From: Bacteroidota bacterium
GTDB taxonomy: Bacteria; Bacteroidota; Bacteroidia; Chitinophagales; Chitinophagaceae
NCBI GenBank assembly: GCA_005791465.1
Contig: SXWI01000039.1
Coordinates: 1 to 47,847, forward strand
Reading direction: 5' to 3'
Length of the DNA: 47,847 nucleotides
Shown: positions 34,046-43,598 of the stretch, piece by piece
Position numbering within the stretch: position 1 is the first letter of the stretch
Layout of the letters: every line of letters starts with the position of its first letter
Position numbers and translations under genes: made by a program
Notes under the pieces: generated by a model
Database searches by the model: none
What the model was told of the DNA's origin: nothing
Seen by the model: the letters and a program-made list of their open reading frames with translations, nothing else

Positions 34046-34073
34046 AAAAAAAGCCCCGGCGATTGGCCGGGGC
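34046..34073 (-). terminator. Terminator after ssb
   Basis: A strong stem GCCCCGGC-GATTG-GCCGGGGC (34053-34073), followed by seven T's on minus (34052-34046). It lies 30 nt after the ssb stop and partly in front of the LDH2 gene. Confidence 0.9.
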
Positions 34074-34102
34074 AGTGGAATCGTTTACAATGATCTTTCG
34101 GC

Positions 34103-34522
34103 TTAGAAAGGAAGATCATCTGGCTCATCGGTGTTATCCGGAGCTCCAGAAAGCGAAGCTGTCGATTGACCTGTAGCAGCATAGCCGCCAGCAGATCCGG
34201 ACTCGCCTCTTCCACCCAACAATTGAACATCTCTTACCCGAAGGGAAAGCGATGCACCAGGTGTCCCATCATTGCGTTGAAAAGATCTTGCCTCTGGCTG
34301 TCCCTCTACATAAACTTGTTTGCCTTTTACTAGGTACTGTGAAATACCAGTACGATCAGTCCAGTAAGCGCAGTCCACCCAGGTTGTTTTCTCCTGTTGG
34401 TTTCCTTGGCTGTCCCGGTACCTTTCTGTGTGGGCGACAGTGAAGTTGATGACATTTTTACCATTGACCGTGTTTACCACACAATCTTTACCCAAATTCC
34501 CGATGACTTGCATCTTAATCAT
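34103..34522 (-). CDS. ssb: Single-stranded DNA-binding protein
   Basis: 139 residues from the ATG at 34522. OB-fold: MQVIGNLGKDCVVNTVNGKNVINFTVAHTERYRD, WVDCAYW, YLVKGKQVYVEGQPEARSF. A Gly/Ser-rich linker leads to the acidic tail DEPDDLPF, which recruits replication and repair partners. It acts at replication forks, in repair and in recombination. A longer non-ATG start would add 12 residues unlike the family. Confidence 0.97.
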   Translation of the reverse strand: MIKMQVIGNLGKDCVVNTVNGKNVINFTVAHTERYRDSQGNQQEKTTWVDCAYWTDRTGISQYLVKGKQVYVEGQPEARSFQRNDGTPGASLSLRVRDVQLLGGRGESGSAGGYAATGQSTASLSGAPDNTDEPDDLPF

Positions 34523-34606
34523 AGTGCTCGTTTTATGGTTACTAAATTGATTGAACAACTAAATTACTCTGAATTGCATGGACACGCAAGGGTTCATCCA
34601 AAAAAC

Positions 34607-37198
34607 TTATTCAGAGTTCCCCACACGAGCACTGGCCGGATCAATGATAGCGCCAAAAAAGATAGCGTTAAGGAACAATTTTGTACCCCCTAACCAATAA
34701 GCGCGGAAATTAGGATTATCGGCAATGTTGATAACCCGACCATTCCCTAGCTGACTTACCGTTACTGCTGCCGTACCAGCAACCGCATCTTTATTTTCCC
34801 TACTCATCCAACCACTCTGTAAGGGTTGTTTTCCATAGACAAACGGTGTTGCATAGGGATTCTTGCTTTTTTCAAGGAATATTCGGTTGGCCTTGAACAA
34901 GGAAACAACGGGTAAGGAATAGCCAAAAGCAAGTGGATGAGAGGCATCATAGGTAGCACCCAGAATAGCCCCACGTACTTGTTGTGCCCCACTTACTTCA
35001 TCTCTTGTTTCATAAGCTCTGAACTGCGTACTATCTGTTATGGAGCGAGAACGCTTGAACGTGGCACTTGAAATCCCCTGCTGGGCTGCCCATGCAACCG
35101 CCTCTTCCGTAACAATTAAAGTCCCACCCGCTTGTACCCAGCTCTTCAATTTATCCTTGTCTAAATCCGAATAGGAACCTCCGGTCATGATAATCACTGT
35201 ATATCGGCTCAAATCAGCCCGACGAAGTACGGAAGGCTCAAGATGAGTAAGCTGCATATCCATGCGCTGATCCAACAAATGCCAAACTTCTCCCGCATCC
35301 GTCGGATTGACACCCGCCCCAGTGATTAAAGCAACAGCTGGTTTTTGTATGACCATAAACTTGTTACTACCCAGATCAACACCTTCACTTGAATAACCAG
35401 TAGTTACGGCATGAGCATGCACGCCATATCGAGTAATAAGTTCATCTATTAATTTTTCTAAATCTGCTGCATTTATTTTTTCTTGACGAACAGGAATCAG
35501 CAAGGAGCCATACCCAAACGAACGAATCTCATTTTTGATTTGAATTCGGATCGGCTGCGTAGCTACTTTCACCAATACATCCGCCTTCAAGAGTTGATTG
35601 AGTGCAGCGGGCGCATAGAGATCACTCCACTCCAATAGAATAGCCATAGCATTTTTAGGGAGGCTAAGTTCATGTTGAGTTGGATGATCTAAAAAAGATT
35701 TTTCACTAAACAAATCCGGTATTTGTTTTGCTCCAGCTAGATTGACCACATTGAGTTCTTTAAAATCAAGCCCATAGGCTAAGGGTAAAGTCCAGGCAGT
35801 AATATCATAGAACAAACTATCCTGGTAGGTTAGCGTTTTTTCAAAAATTGTACGGATCAATGTATGTTGAGGCTGATCTAAAGGCACGAGGATGGAACTG
35901 GATGCTGGAAACTGTTTGTCGGCCATAGTACCAGGAACGCTGTAGATTTTAATTTGGTGACGCTGTAATAATTGAGCAAACTCCTTTAATCGAACCGGAT
36001 CTTGCTTATCCCCTACTACATATCCTTTAACAGGATAGGCAGTAGCTCTTGTAGCTGCTTGTTTATAAAAGTCGCGTTGATGTTGTAGCAACTCCTTTCT
36101 AAGCGCAAGCGTCCCCCGTAAGGTTGATAGTGCAGTTACAAATTGATTGCGAATAGTAGCAGGAAATGAGAGATACCCATTTACTGTTTCTTGCAAATGA
36201 CCCCGAGAGGAAGCCTGCTCAAATAAAATTCCGATTCCGCCATGTATATCCGGGTATGTTGATCCTTTACCATAATAAAAATCATCGTAATTCTCTTTGG
36301 TGAAATAGAACGAACCAATACTATCCAATACCTGTGCATGATAAGCAGCCAATTGACTAGTCAACAACTGATTATTGGGAGGGGTGAGCGGATTTACACG
36401 GGAGGGTACTCCAGGTTGAAAGAAAAAAGTGGCATTGGTACCTTGCTCATGATGATCAGTAAAAACATTTGGTCTCCAAGCCTGAAACCACTTTAATCGA
36501 TTTTGACTTTCAACATGGACAGCAGGTAACCAATCACGATTCAAATCAAACCAGTAGTGGTTGAATCGTCCGCCGGGCCATACTTCGTTATACTCTCTTG
36601 AATTAGGATCGGAAACCAAATTTTTACTTTTATGCTGATTAGCCCAAGTAGAAAATCGCTGCAGTCCATCTGGATTAAAGGATGGATCAAAAAGTATAAC
36701 TGTATTCTCCAGTAATTGATCAATAGCTGGTCCTTGCGCAGCTGCTAAATAGTAGGCAGACAATAACGATGCATTCGCACCGCTAGGCTCATTACCATGG
36801 ATCGAGTGTCCAATCCAGCAAACAGCTGGCATTTTCTCAATGTCAGGATCGGGTGCAGCAGGATCAGTCAATGCCAAATGCTGTGCACGTATTTCATTTA
36901 ATTTTTTATGATTGTTTGGGGAAGTGATTATCAAGAGTAACTGAGGTCTTTTTTCATAGGTAAATCCCATCTGCTCAATTCGGATACGGCCAGGGGCCAC
37001 TTTTGCAACTGCTTGCATATAATTAACTAACCTGTCGTGTGTAACATGCCACTCTCCCACCTCATGGTGGATTATTTGGGATGGCGTGGGAACAGCTGGG
37101 TCATAAGTAATACCTGTGGGTAGATAATACGAAAGAGATTGAGCCTGAATAGAGGAAAGGGATAAAATAAAAACCAAAAAAAATAAAGCTTTTCGCAT
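34607..37198 (-). CDS. Secreted M14 zinc carboxypeptidase with C-terminal GATase-like domain
   Basis: 863 residues from the ATG at 37198. Signal peptide MRKALFFLVFILSLSSIQAQ. The M14 domain (residues about 40-390) has zinc ligands in WIGHSIHGNEPSG (HxxE) and His in FTDHHEQGTN, substrate residues in FNPDGLQRF and FDLNRDWLP, and the catalytic Glu probably in GILFEQASSRG. A middle region links to a C-terminal class I glutamine amidotransferase-like fold (ALITGAGVNPTDAGEVW, YTVIIMTGGSYSDLDKDKL, LIVTEEAVAWAA). There is no sorting domain, so Sec export to the periplasm is expected. It probably digests peptides. A second M14 gene lies at 46838. Confidence 0.92.
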   Translation of the reverse strand: MRKALFFLVFILSLSSIQAQSLSYYLPTGITYDPAVPTPSQIIHHEVGEWHVTHDRLVNYMQAVAKVAPGRIRIEQMGFTYEKRPQLLLIITSPNNHKKLNEIRAQHLALTDPAAPDPDIEKMPAVCWIGHSIHGNEPSGANASLLSAYYLAAAQGPAIDQLLENTVILFDPSFNPDGLQRFSTWANQHKSKNLVSDPNSREYNEVWPGGRFNHYWFDLNRDWLPAVHVESQNRLKWFQAWRPNVFTDHHEQGTNATFFFQPGVPSRVNPLTPPNNQLLTSQLAAYHAQVLDSIGSFYFTKENYDDFYYGKGSTYPDIHGGIGILFEQASSRGHLQETVNGYLSFPATIRNQFVTALSTLRGTLALRKELLQHQRDFYKQAATRATAYPVKGYVVGDKQDPVRLKEFAQLLQRHQIKIYSVPGTMADKQFPASSSILVPLDQPQHTLIRTIFEKTLTYQDSLFYDITAWTLPLAYGLDFKELNVVNLAGAKQIPDLFSEKSFLDHPTQHELSLPKNAMAILLEWSDLYAPAALNQLLKADVLVKVATQPIRIQIKNEIRSFGYGSLLIPVRQEKINAADLEKLIDELITRYGVHAHAVTTGYSSEGVDLGSNKFMVIQKPAVALITGAGVNPTDAGEVWHLLDQRMDMQLTHLEPSVLRRADLSRYTVIIMTGGSYSDLDKDKLKSWVQAGGTLIVTEEAVAWAAQQGISSATFKRSRSITDSTQFRAYETRDEVSGAQQVRGAILGATYDASHPLAFGYSLPVVSLFKANRIFLEKSKNPYATPFVYGKQPLQSGWMSRENKDAVAGTAAVTVSQLGNGRVINIADNPNFRAYWLGGTKLFLNAIFFGAIIDPASARVGNSE

Positions 37199-37252
37199 GG
37201 CACTTGATTTTAGGATAAACAAGTTAAGATTATTCACTTAAAAGGCCGTCCG

Positions 37253-37260
37253 TATCTTTG
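37253..37260 (+). promoter_or_regulatory. Predicted -7 element of mnmA (leaderless transcript)
   Basis: TATCTTTG ends only 5 nt before the mnmA ATG, so transcription would start at or next to the start codon. No good -33 element at the expected position. Confidence 0.5.
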
Positions 37261-37265
37261 TACAT

Positions 37266-38375
37266 ATGAGCAAGAAGGGTAAAGTATTGGTAGCGATGAG
37301 CGGTGGTATTGATAGCACCGTTACTGCACTTTTATTGCATCAGGAGGGGTACGAAGTAGTAGGGATTACCATGAAGACCTGGGATTATGCAAGCAGCGGT
37401 GGTGGAAAAAAAGAAACTGGCTGTTGCAACTTGGACTCCTTCAATGACGCTCGCCAAGCAGCTGTAGAGCACGGTTTTGCGCATTATATTTTAGATATCC
37501 GCGATGAATTTGGAGGTTTTGTAGTGGAGAACTTTGTGGAGGAATATCTGGCCGGACGAACCCCCAACCCCTGTGTACTTTGCAACACACACATCAAATG
37601 GAGGGCCCTGTTAAAAAGAGCGGATGCATTGGGATGTGAATTTATAGCCACGGGTCATTATGCAAAAGTTCGTCAGCACGATAATGGACGTTTTGTAATT
37701 AGCAAAGCGGTGGACAATACCAAAGACCAGAGCTATGTGCTTTGGGGACTGCAACAAGATTTACTGAGCCGTACCTTGCTGCCACTGGGAGGATTTAGAA
37801 AAACAGAAATCAGAAAAATGGCTGAGGAGTTTGGCTACCCTGCTCTGGCAAAAAAAGCAGAGAGCTACGAAATATGCTTTGTACCTGATAACGATTATCG
37901 TGGTTTTTTAAAACGAAATGTAGACGGTTTGGAAGAACGCGTTAACGGTGGTGATTTCATTGATAAAAATGGAGCTATATTAGGTAAACACAAAGGATAT
38001 CCCTTTTACACAATCGGACAACGAAAGGGGCTAGAAATAGCATTAGGAAAACCGGTGTTCGTAACACAAATTGATCCCCATAGCAATACGGTCACGCTAG
38101 GAGATGAGGAGGATCTGGATAAAAACGAAATGTGGGTTTCAAAATTAAATTGGATTAAATACCCACAGGTAGAAGACGGCGTTGAAGCCACAACAAAAAT
38201 TCGTTACAAAGACACAGGAACACATTCTCGCTTATATACACAGGCCACTAACGTCCGTGTAGAATTCTATGAACCTGCCAAAGGGGTTGCTCCCGGACAA
38301 AGTGCCGTGTTTTACGAGGGGGATGATGTACTCGGTGGCGGCATCATTCAACGTGAAGCATTTGAAAAAAACTAA
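37266..38375 (+). CDS. mnmA: tRNA-specific 2-thiouridylase
   Basis: 369 residues. PP-loop VLVAMSGGIDSTVTALLLHQEGYEVVGITMKTW, catalytic Cys in AGRTPNPCVLCNTHIKW (near residue 104), ATGHYAKV, DQSYVLWGL, and a second Cys in ESYEICFVPD (near 204). These are the features of MnmA. It installs the 2-thio group on U34 of tRNA-Lys, Glu and Gln, thereby including the tRNA-Gln(TTG) at 18229. It is divergent from the M14 gene. Confidence 0.97.
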   Translation: MSKKGKVLVAMSGGIDSTVTALLLHQEGYEVVGITMKTWDYASSGGGKKETGCCNLDSFNDARQAAVEHGFAHYILDIRDEFGGFVVENFVEEYLAGRTPNPCVLCNTHIKWRALLKRADALGCEFIATGHYAKVRQHDNGRFVISKAVDNTKDQSYVLWGLQQDLLSRTLLPLGGFRKTEIRKMAEEFGYPALAKKAESYEICFVPDNDYRGFLKRNVDGLEERVNGGDFIDKNGAILGKHKGYPFYTIGQRKGLEIALGKPVFVTQIDPHSNTVTLGDEEDLDKNEMWVSKLNWIKYPQVEDGVEATTKIRYKDTGTHSRLYTQATNVRVEFYEPAKGVAPGQSAVFYEGDDVLGGGIIQREAFEKN

Positions 38376-38391
38376 AGCAAATATTTTTCTA

Positions 38392-39168
38392 TTGTCATCA
38401 CAGGCACATCAGATTTGGAGTAAACTTGCCTTATCTATCATCCTAATTGTTTTTTTAGCAAGTTGCAGACCCAACCAGCCGCAACAGGGTTTTTCTGTTG
38501 AAGAATTTTCTCCGTTGACATCAGGTAAAACCATCACATACCGTATTGACTCACTAGTGTTCACTCAATTTGGAAGGCAAGTTGAGACTCGCTCTTACCT
38601 AATGCGTTATACAATCGATTCATCATTTCTGGATAACCAAGGAAGAAAAAGCTATCGGATTATCCGAATGATCCGTGACACCCTACAAACGCAGCCCTGG
38701 AAACCTGATGGCAGTTTCTACATTACAACTACTCCATCCCAAATGGAGTGGATAGAAGATAATCTTAGGCAAGTTAAATTACAGACACCATTACGTCCAG
38801 GTGCTCAATGGAATGGAAATAGATTTTTAGCCAGCAATCCACTTAACCCTCCCTATGATTTTAGTAATGATGATAATATTCAAAATTGGATTTATACGCT
38901 TTCAGCTGAGCCCTCCTCATTTCAATATAGAAACAAACGATACGAAAATGTGATTGCGGTAATGCAGATTGATGAAGCTGTCAATGTACCCATAACTATC
39001 CCTACTGCCTACGCATTCCGTAATTACGCAGTTGATCGGTTTGCAAAAAATATCGGACTTGTTTACAGAGAATGGGAATCTTGGGAATATCAACCCAACA
39101 CGGGTGGCAGTGGTGGACCTTATCGAATAGGGTTTGGTATACGGCAATGGATGGTCGAATACAATTAA
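38392..39168 (+). CDS. Putative lipoprotein of unknown function
   Basis: About 258 residues if translation begins at TTG 38392; other in-frame starts are GTG 38353, overlapping mnmA, and ATG 38323. The TTG gives a normal signal peptide, MSSQAHQIWSKLALSIILIVFLASC, with a lipobox ending in LASC. The mature part is beta-rich with no domain I recognise (SGKTITYRIDSLVFTQFG, DYSTTP-like segments, IGLVYREWESWEYQPN). Six nt separate it from the T9SS-exported subtilase, so they are probably co-transcribed. The family is not recognised. Confidence 0.65.
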   Translation: MSSQAHQIWSKLALSIILIVFLASCRPNQPQQGFSVEEFSPLTSGKTITYRIDSLVFTQFGRQVETRSYLMRYTIDSSFLDNQGRKSYRIIRMIRDTLQTQPWKPDGSFYITTTPSQMEWIEDNLRQVKLQTPLRPGAQWNGNRFLASNPLNPPYDFSNDDNIQNWIYTLSAEPSSFQYRNKRYENVIAVMQIDEAVNVPITIPTAYAFRNYAVDRFAKNIGLVYREWESWEYQPNTGGSGGPYRIGFGIRQWMVEYN

Positions 39169-39173
39169 AAACT

Positions 39174-41192
39174 ATGCAAACTAGAAAACTAATACATTTC
39201 GTTTTTATCCTTCTTCTAATTAGCAGCCAATTACTTTTTTGCGCAACTGCCCAATTTTCTAGGCATATTGTTTGGTTGAAAAATAAAGGGAATAACAGTT
39301 TTACACTCAGCGACCCTTCGCCCTATCTTTCTGCAAGAGCCATTACAAGGAGAACACGATACGCAGTACAATTGGACAGCACAGACCTTCCAGTTTCGCC
39401 AACTTATGTGGCAGCCGTTCGTGCTATCCCCGGTGTCACCGTTTTGAATGTTTCAAAATGGCTCAATGCAATCAGTATCCAAACTACATCCTCAGCTGCA
39501 TTGGCCAGCATTCAAGCCTTACCGTATGTGCAACAAGTAGCTGGGCTGGCGGCACGACCCTCACCCTTGCAACCCGTTAGACCTGATAAATTTTCAAACC
39601 AATTGATTGTATCACCAATCACATCAACCCCATCATCTGAAAAAATTACTGGCGACTTTTATAATTACGGAACTAATGCTGGGCTAGAAATGAAATTACA
39701 TCGTGCTGAATTTCTGCATAATATTGGACTTCGAGGATCAGGGATGCAGGTTGCTGTACTCGATGGTGGATTTTTCAACTACAATACCCTTCCGGCATTT
39801 GACAGTGTAAACCGTAAAGGACAAATACTAAGTACTTGGGATTTTGTAACGGGGAATGCAACAGTTAGTGATGATCACCCTCATGGCATGCAGTGCCTTT
39901 CTACCATTGCTGCAAATATCCCAGGGCAATTTGTAGGAAAAGCTCCGCAAGCCTTCTTTCATTTATTCAGGACTGAGGATGTAAATAGCGAATACCCCAT
40001 TGAGGAATTCAATTGGGTTTGTGGTGCAGAAAGAGCAGATACCGAGGGAGCCGATCTTATTTCGTCCTCACTTGGTTATTACGATTTTGATAACCCGGTA
40101 TTCAACTACACGTATGCGCAAATGAATGGCAAAACAACCCTTGCTGTCAAGGGAGCTGATCTAGCTGCCAAAAAAGGGCTCTTGGTTTTTAACTCAGCTG
40201 GAAATGAAGGTGCTGCCTCCTGGCGATATATCATCACTCCTGCAGACGGAGATAGCGTAGTAGCAGTTGGTGCTGTGAACGCCGCTGGAGCCATAGCAGG
40301 ATTTTCTAGTTATGGTCCCTCCAGTGATGGACGTATAAAACCTGAATTAGCCTCTGTAGGTTGGCAAGCAGTAGTACAATCTACTTCCGGAACAATCGGA
40401 GTGGCCAATGGAACTTCGTTTTCTTGTCCCAATTTAGCTGGTCTAGCTACTTGTCTTTGGCAAGGATTTCCAGAATTCAACAATATAAAAATAGTGGATG
40501 CACTTAAACGTAGTGCCAACCGATATACCAATCCGAACGACAGAATTGGATATGGAATTCCAGATATGAAAAATGCTTTTGCTTACTTACTAGCTGAATA
40601 TGCCACGGTGTCTGCTACCATTTCCAATTGTAAGGTAGATTTATCATGGCGCACAAAAGATGTAGCAGGCATGCAATTTTGGATTGAGCGAAAACTGCCA
40701 TCCGAAAACACCTTTCAAAAAATAGGGCAACTCAATGCCACAAGTTTAAACGTACTGACAAATAAAAATTATACTTATCAGGATGAATTGAATGCTATTA
40801 ATCCCGGTACCATTCACTATCGGATTACACAGGTGATAGACACCCTAACTGCTACCCGTCAAATAGTTTATTTAGATAGCACCACGGTACTCTTGACCAG
40901 TCGATGTGCAACTACTGATGATATTGCCTCGCTACTTTGGATTTACCCCAACCCTTCGCCGGGGAATACAAAAGCGCAAATGGTTATTAATAGCGTGGAA
41001 GCTGCTTCGGATGTTAAACTCACCTTGCATGATAGAGGTGGGCGGCTGCTTGCAACACATTCCTTAAATAAACCGGCGGGAATTTATCGGGGTGAACTCC
41101 CGTTCATACCTACTTCATCGGGAGTCTATACAATTACACTTTGGATAGGCAACAACAAGAAAGAAAGTAAAGACTGGATTGTTGCTTATTAG
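39174..41192 (+). CDS. Subtilisin-like serine protease with T9SS sorting domain
   Basis: 672 residues from the ATG at 39174. Signal peptide KLIHFVFILLLISSQLLFCATAQ, then an I9-like prodomain (VAAVRAIPGVTVLNVSKWLNAISIQ). The S8 triad is seen: Asp in VAVLDGGFFNYN (near 197), His in DHPHGMQCLSTI (near 237), Ser in NGTSFSCPNLAGLA (415). A C-terminal type A sorting domain begins LLWIYPNPSPGNT and ends [23 protein letters not shown]. The Sec system takes it to the periplasm and T9SS takes it across the outer membrane, where a PorU-type enzyme would remove the tail. Its stop overlaps the convergent rRNA methyltransferase by 4 nt. Confidence 0.93.
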   Translation: MQTRKLIHFVFILLLISSQLLFCATAQFSRHIVWLKNKGNNSFTLSDPSPYLSARAITRRTRYAVQLDSTDLPVSPTYVAAVRAIPGVTVLNVSKWLNAISIQTTSSAALASIQALPYVQQVAGLAARPSPLQPVRPDKFSNQLIVSPITSTPSSEKITGDFYNYGTNAGLEMKLHRAEFLHNIGLRGSGMQVAVLDGGFFNYNTLPAFDSVNRKGQILSTWDFVTGNATVSDDHPHGMQCLSTIAANIPGQFVGKAPQAFFHLFRTEDVNSEYPIEEFNWVCGAERADTEGADLISSSLGYYDFDNPVFNYTYAQMNGKTTLAVKGADLAAKKGLLVFNSAGNEGAASWRYIITPADGDSVVAVGAVNAAGAIAGFSSYGPSSDGRIKPELASVGWQAVVQSTSGTIGVANGTSFSCPNLAGLATCLWQGFPEFNNIKIVDALKRSANRYTNPNDRIGYGIPDMKNAFAYLLAEYATVSATISNCKVDLSWRTKDVAGMQFWIERKLPSENTFQKIGQLNATSLNVLTNKNYTYQDELNAINPGTIHYRITQVIDTLTATRQIVYLDSTTVLLTSRCATTDDIASLLWIYPNPSPGNTKAQMVINSVEAASDVKLTLHDRGGRLLATHSLNKPAGIYRGELPFIPTSSGVYTITLWIGNNKKESKDWIVAY

Positions 41193-42352
41193 TTTTTTTG
41201 CAGCAAAGCCACGAAGAGAATATCCGCATGCTCAGCAATACCATTTAATAATGTGTATTTACAAAGTGAAAAATCATATTGCTGTTGGAGCCAATTAACT
41301 TGCTCCTCATTTTCACTGGCAAAAACCGAACAAGTACAATAAAGCAGATAACCTCCAGGCTTTACTGAAGCTGGTAATCGAGATAAAATAGAGCGTTGTC
41401 GGCTTGTGTATTCTATTAGTAATACTTCTGTTTGCTTTGTGATCTGCTCAGGTGTTCGCGCCCAAGTTCCACTACCGGTACAAGGGACATCTGCAATAAC
41501 CAAATCAAACTGTGTAGCAGTGTTGGGAAAATCTTGCTGCGTAAGATCAAGCACTAAAGATTGATAATTACTTATTCCTGCTTGTTTAAAGCGAACTTTT
41601 AGCTGCTGGAGGATTGAAGTTCGAATATCAGAAACCGTTAATTCGATTTTAGGATACTGATCAAGTAATAGCAAGGATTTTCCCCCACTGGCAGCACAAC
41701 AATCCCAAACAGACTTTATAGTTACTGGCAAGAGTGGCTGTATGAACTCTCCCACTCGTTGTGAGCTAAGATCTTGTACCACATAATCTAAGTTCAGGTC
41801 TAATAAATTTTCCAAACTAGTGGCAGCTGGTAATGCAATAGTCATTGGAGAAATCAACATATAGGGAATCGCAGCCTCTAGCAACTTATTCACAACTTTA
41901 TTTTGCTTACCTGGCCTTACCCGTATAAAAAAATCGGGCTGTACCAACAAGGATTCCGCCCATTCCTTTTGCTTTATTCCCATCGAAAAAGAAAACGGAA
42001 AGGGAAATACAGCGGACCCATCAAAACCTGGACAAACCAGCGCAACACGCTGATCAAAAGTACTAGCACCTTGCGCAGCCCATGCGGGTCGAACTGCTTT
42101 AACAAGGGGATCCGTTTCCCCCTGGATTAAATAAACAGCAGTCAGCAAACGCTCTTCAATCGTTAATGTAGCACAGGCAAATCCAATACGAAAAAATGAA
42201 TAACAATAATGACGAATCAACTTTCGATCCGTAGATCCCACTTTTTTATCGAGTGCAATCTGTTTTTTGTAATAAATCGAAAAGGGCTCATTCCCATCAT
42301 ATTGCTCCAGGAGGGAAACAGCCCTTTTCAAATATGCATGATAACGACTCAA
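41189..42352 (-). CDS. RsmB/NOP family rRNA cytosine-C5 methyltransferase
   Basis: 387 residues. The SAM-binding core has [20 protein letters not shown] (motif I), [38 protein letters not shown] (catalytic motif with PC) and [15 protein letters not shown] (second catalytic Cys, TCS). An N-terminal NusB-like helical part is suggested by [15 protein letters not shown]. RsmB methylates C967 of 16S rRNA in E. coli; the exact target here is inferred. It overlaps the odhB stop by 4 nt, so it is translationally coupled to odhB-sucA. Confidence 0.9.
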   Translation of the reverse strand: MSRYHAYLKRAVSLLEQYDGNEPFSIYYKKQIALDKKVGSTDRKLIRHYCYSFFRIGFACATLTIEERLLTAVYLIQGETDPLVKAVRPAWAAQGASTFDQRVALVCPGFDGSAVFPFPFSFSMGIKQKEWAESLLVQPDFFIRVRPGKQNKVVNKLLEAAIPYMLISPMTIALPAATSLENLLDLNLDYVVQDLSSQRVGEFIQPLLPVTIKSVWDCCAASGGKSLLLLDQYPKIELTVSDIRTSILQQLKVRFKQAGISNYQSLVLDLTQQDFPNTATQFDLVIADVPCTGSGTWARTPEQITKQTEVLLIEYTSRQRSILSRLPASVKPGGYLLYCTCSVFASENEEQVNWLQQQYDFSLCKYTLLNGIAEHADILFVALLQKN

Positions 42353-43584
42353 ATCTCTAATAGTGTTTTGACCGGATCTTTGCCGATCAACAATTGAGCA
42401 GGATTCTCAAGCAATTCCTTGACGCGTACCAAAAATCCAACAGATTCTCTCCCATCAATAATTCGGTGATCATAGCTGAGCGCTAGATACATCATAGAAC
42501 GGACAACCACTTGGCCCTTTTCTACCATGGGCCTTTCTTGAATTTTATGCATCCCCAAAATTGCGCTCTGTGGAGCGTTGATAATGGGTGTGCTCATGAG
42601 AGAGCCAAAGACACCCCCATTAGTAATCGTGAAAGTTCCACCCGTTAATTCCTCTGCAGTCAATTTACTGTCTCTTGCTTTTACCGCTAACTCCGCCACC
42701 TTTTTTTCAACATCTGCCATGCTCATACTCTCCACATTTCGCATCACAGGTACTGTGAGTCCACGGGGCGTACTTACTGCAATACTTATATCAGCATAAT
42801 CATGATAGAGGATAGTATCGCCATCAATCGATGCATTTACAGAGGGCCATTCACGTAAGGCCACCGAGCATGCTTTTGCAAAGAAGCTCATGAAGCCAAG
42901 TCCTACACCATGCACTTCTTTGAACTTGTCTTTATAGGAGGCTCTGATGGCAAGGATAGCGCTCATATCTACTTCGTTAAAAGTAGTTAGCATTGCAGTC
43001 CCATTTTTTGCTTCTACCAATCGCTTCGCGATTGTTTTACGCAGATTGCTCATTTTCTCTTTACGTTGCTCACGAGCAGACAAAACCTGATTTTCAAATG
43101 GAATTCGACCAGGCTGTTCTAAAGCCTTGAGCACATCTTCCTTCACAATCTTACCCTGTGGACCCGTCGCTTTTACCTGAGATAGGTCAACTTTCTTTTC
43201 AGCCAACAAGGCCGAAGCAAGTGGGGTTGCTTTTACTTCAGCAGGAGCAGGCTTTGGAGCATCGGGTTTTTGCGCTGGCGCAGTAGTTTGAACAGTGGCA
43301 ACCGCAGGAGGTTTAGGAGCCGTGATTTCAACTTTTGCCGGCGATGCTTTTGCCGTATCATCAATGGTAGCAAGCAGCTCTCCTATTTTTAATTGATCTC
43401 CTTCAGTCGCGACAGTTGTCAGTACACCAGCCTTCTCTGCATTCACTTCAAAAGTCGCTTTTTCACTTTCAAGCTCTGCAATCACTTCGTCTCGTTCTAC
43501 ATAGTCCCCTGTTTTTTTATTCCAGCGAAGTAATTGAACTTCTGAAATGGACTCTCCAACGGTGGGTACTTTAATCTCTATCAT
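42349..43584 (-). CDS. odhB: 2-oxoglutarate dehydrogenase E2 (dihydrolipoyl succinyltransferase)
   Basis: 411 residues. One lipoyl domain (residues 1-75: [23 protein letters not shown], with the lipoyl-lysine in [11 protein letters not shown]). A Pro/Ala linker leads to the E1/E3-binding domain ([34 protein letters not shown]). The catalytic domain has [27 protein letters not shown] and the active-site His in [18 protein letters not shown]. It passes the succinyl group to CoA in the TCA cycle. It is 14 nt downstream of sucA. Confidence 0.96.
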   Translation of the reverse strand: MIEIKVPTVGESISEVQLLRWNKKTGDYVERDEVIAELESEKATFEVNAEKAGVLTTVATEGDQLKIGELLATIDDTAKASPAKVEITAPKPPAVATVQTTAPAQKPDAPKPAPAEVKATPLASALLAEKKVDLSQVKATGPQGKIVKEDVLKALEQPGRIPFENQVLSAREQRKEKMSNLRKTIAKRLVEAKNGTAMLTTFNEVDMSAILAIRASYKDKFKEVHGVGLGFMSFFAKACSVALREWPSVNASIDGDTILYHDYADISIAVSTPRGLTVPVMRNVESMSMADVEKKVAELAVKARDSKLTAEELTGGTFTITNGGVFGSLMSTPIINAPQSAILGMHKIQERPMVEKGQVVVRSMMYLALSYDHRIIDGRESVGFLVRVKELLENPAQLLIGKDPVKTLLEI

Positions 43585-43598
43585 AGAAGGTTACTTAA

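Noticed and set aside
38269-38391. Upstream ATG starts for the lipoprotein inside mnmA
   Set aside because: They lie in mnmA coding sequence in another frame and give a 40-65-residue extension before the signal peptide.
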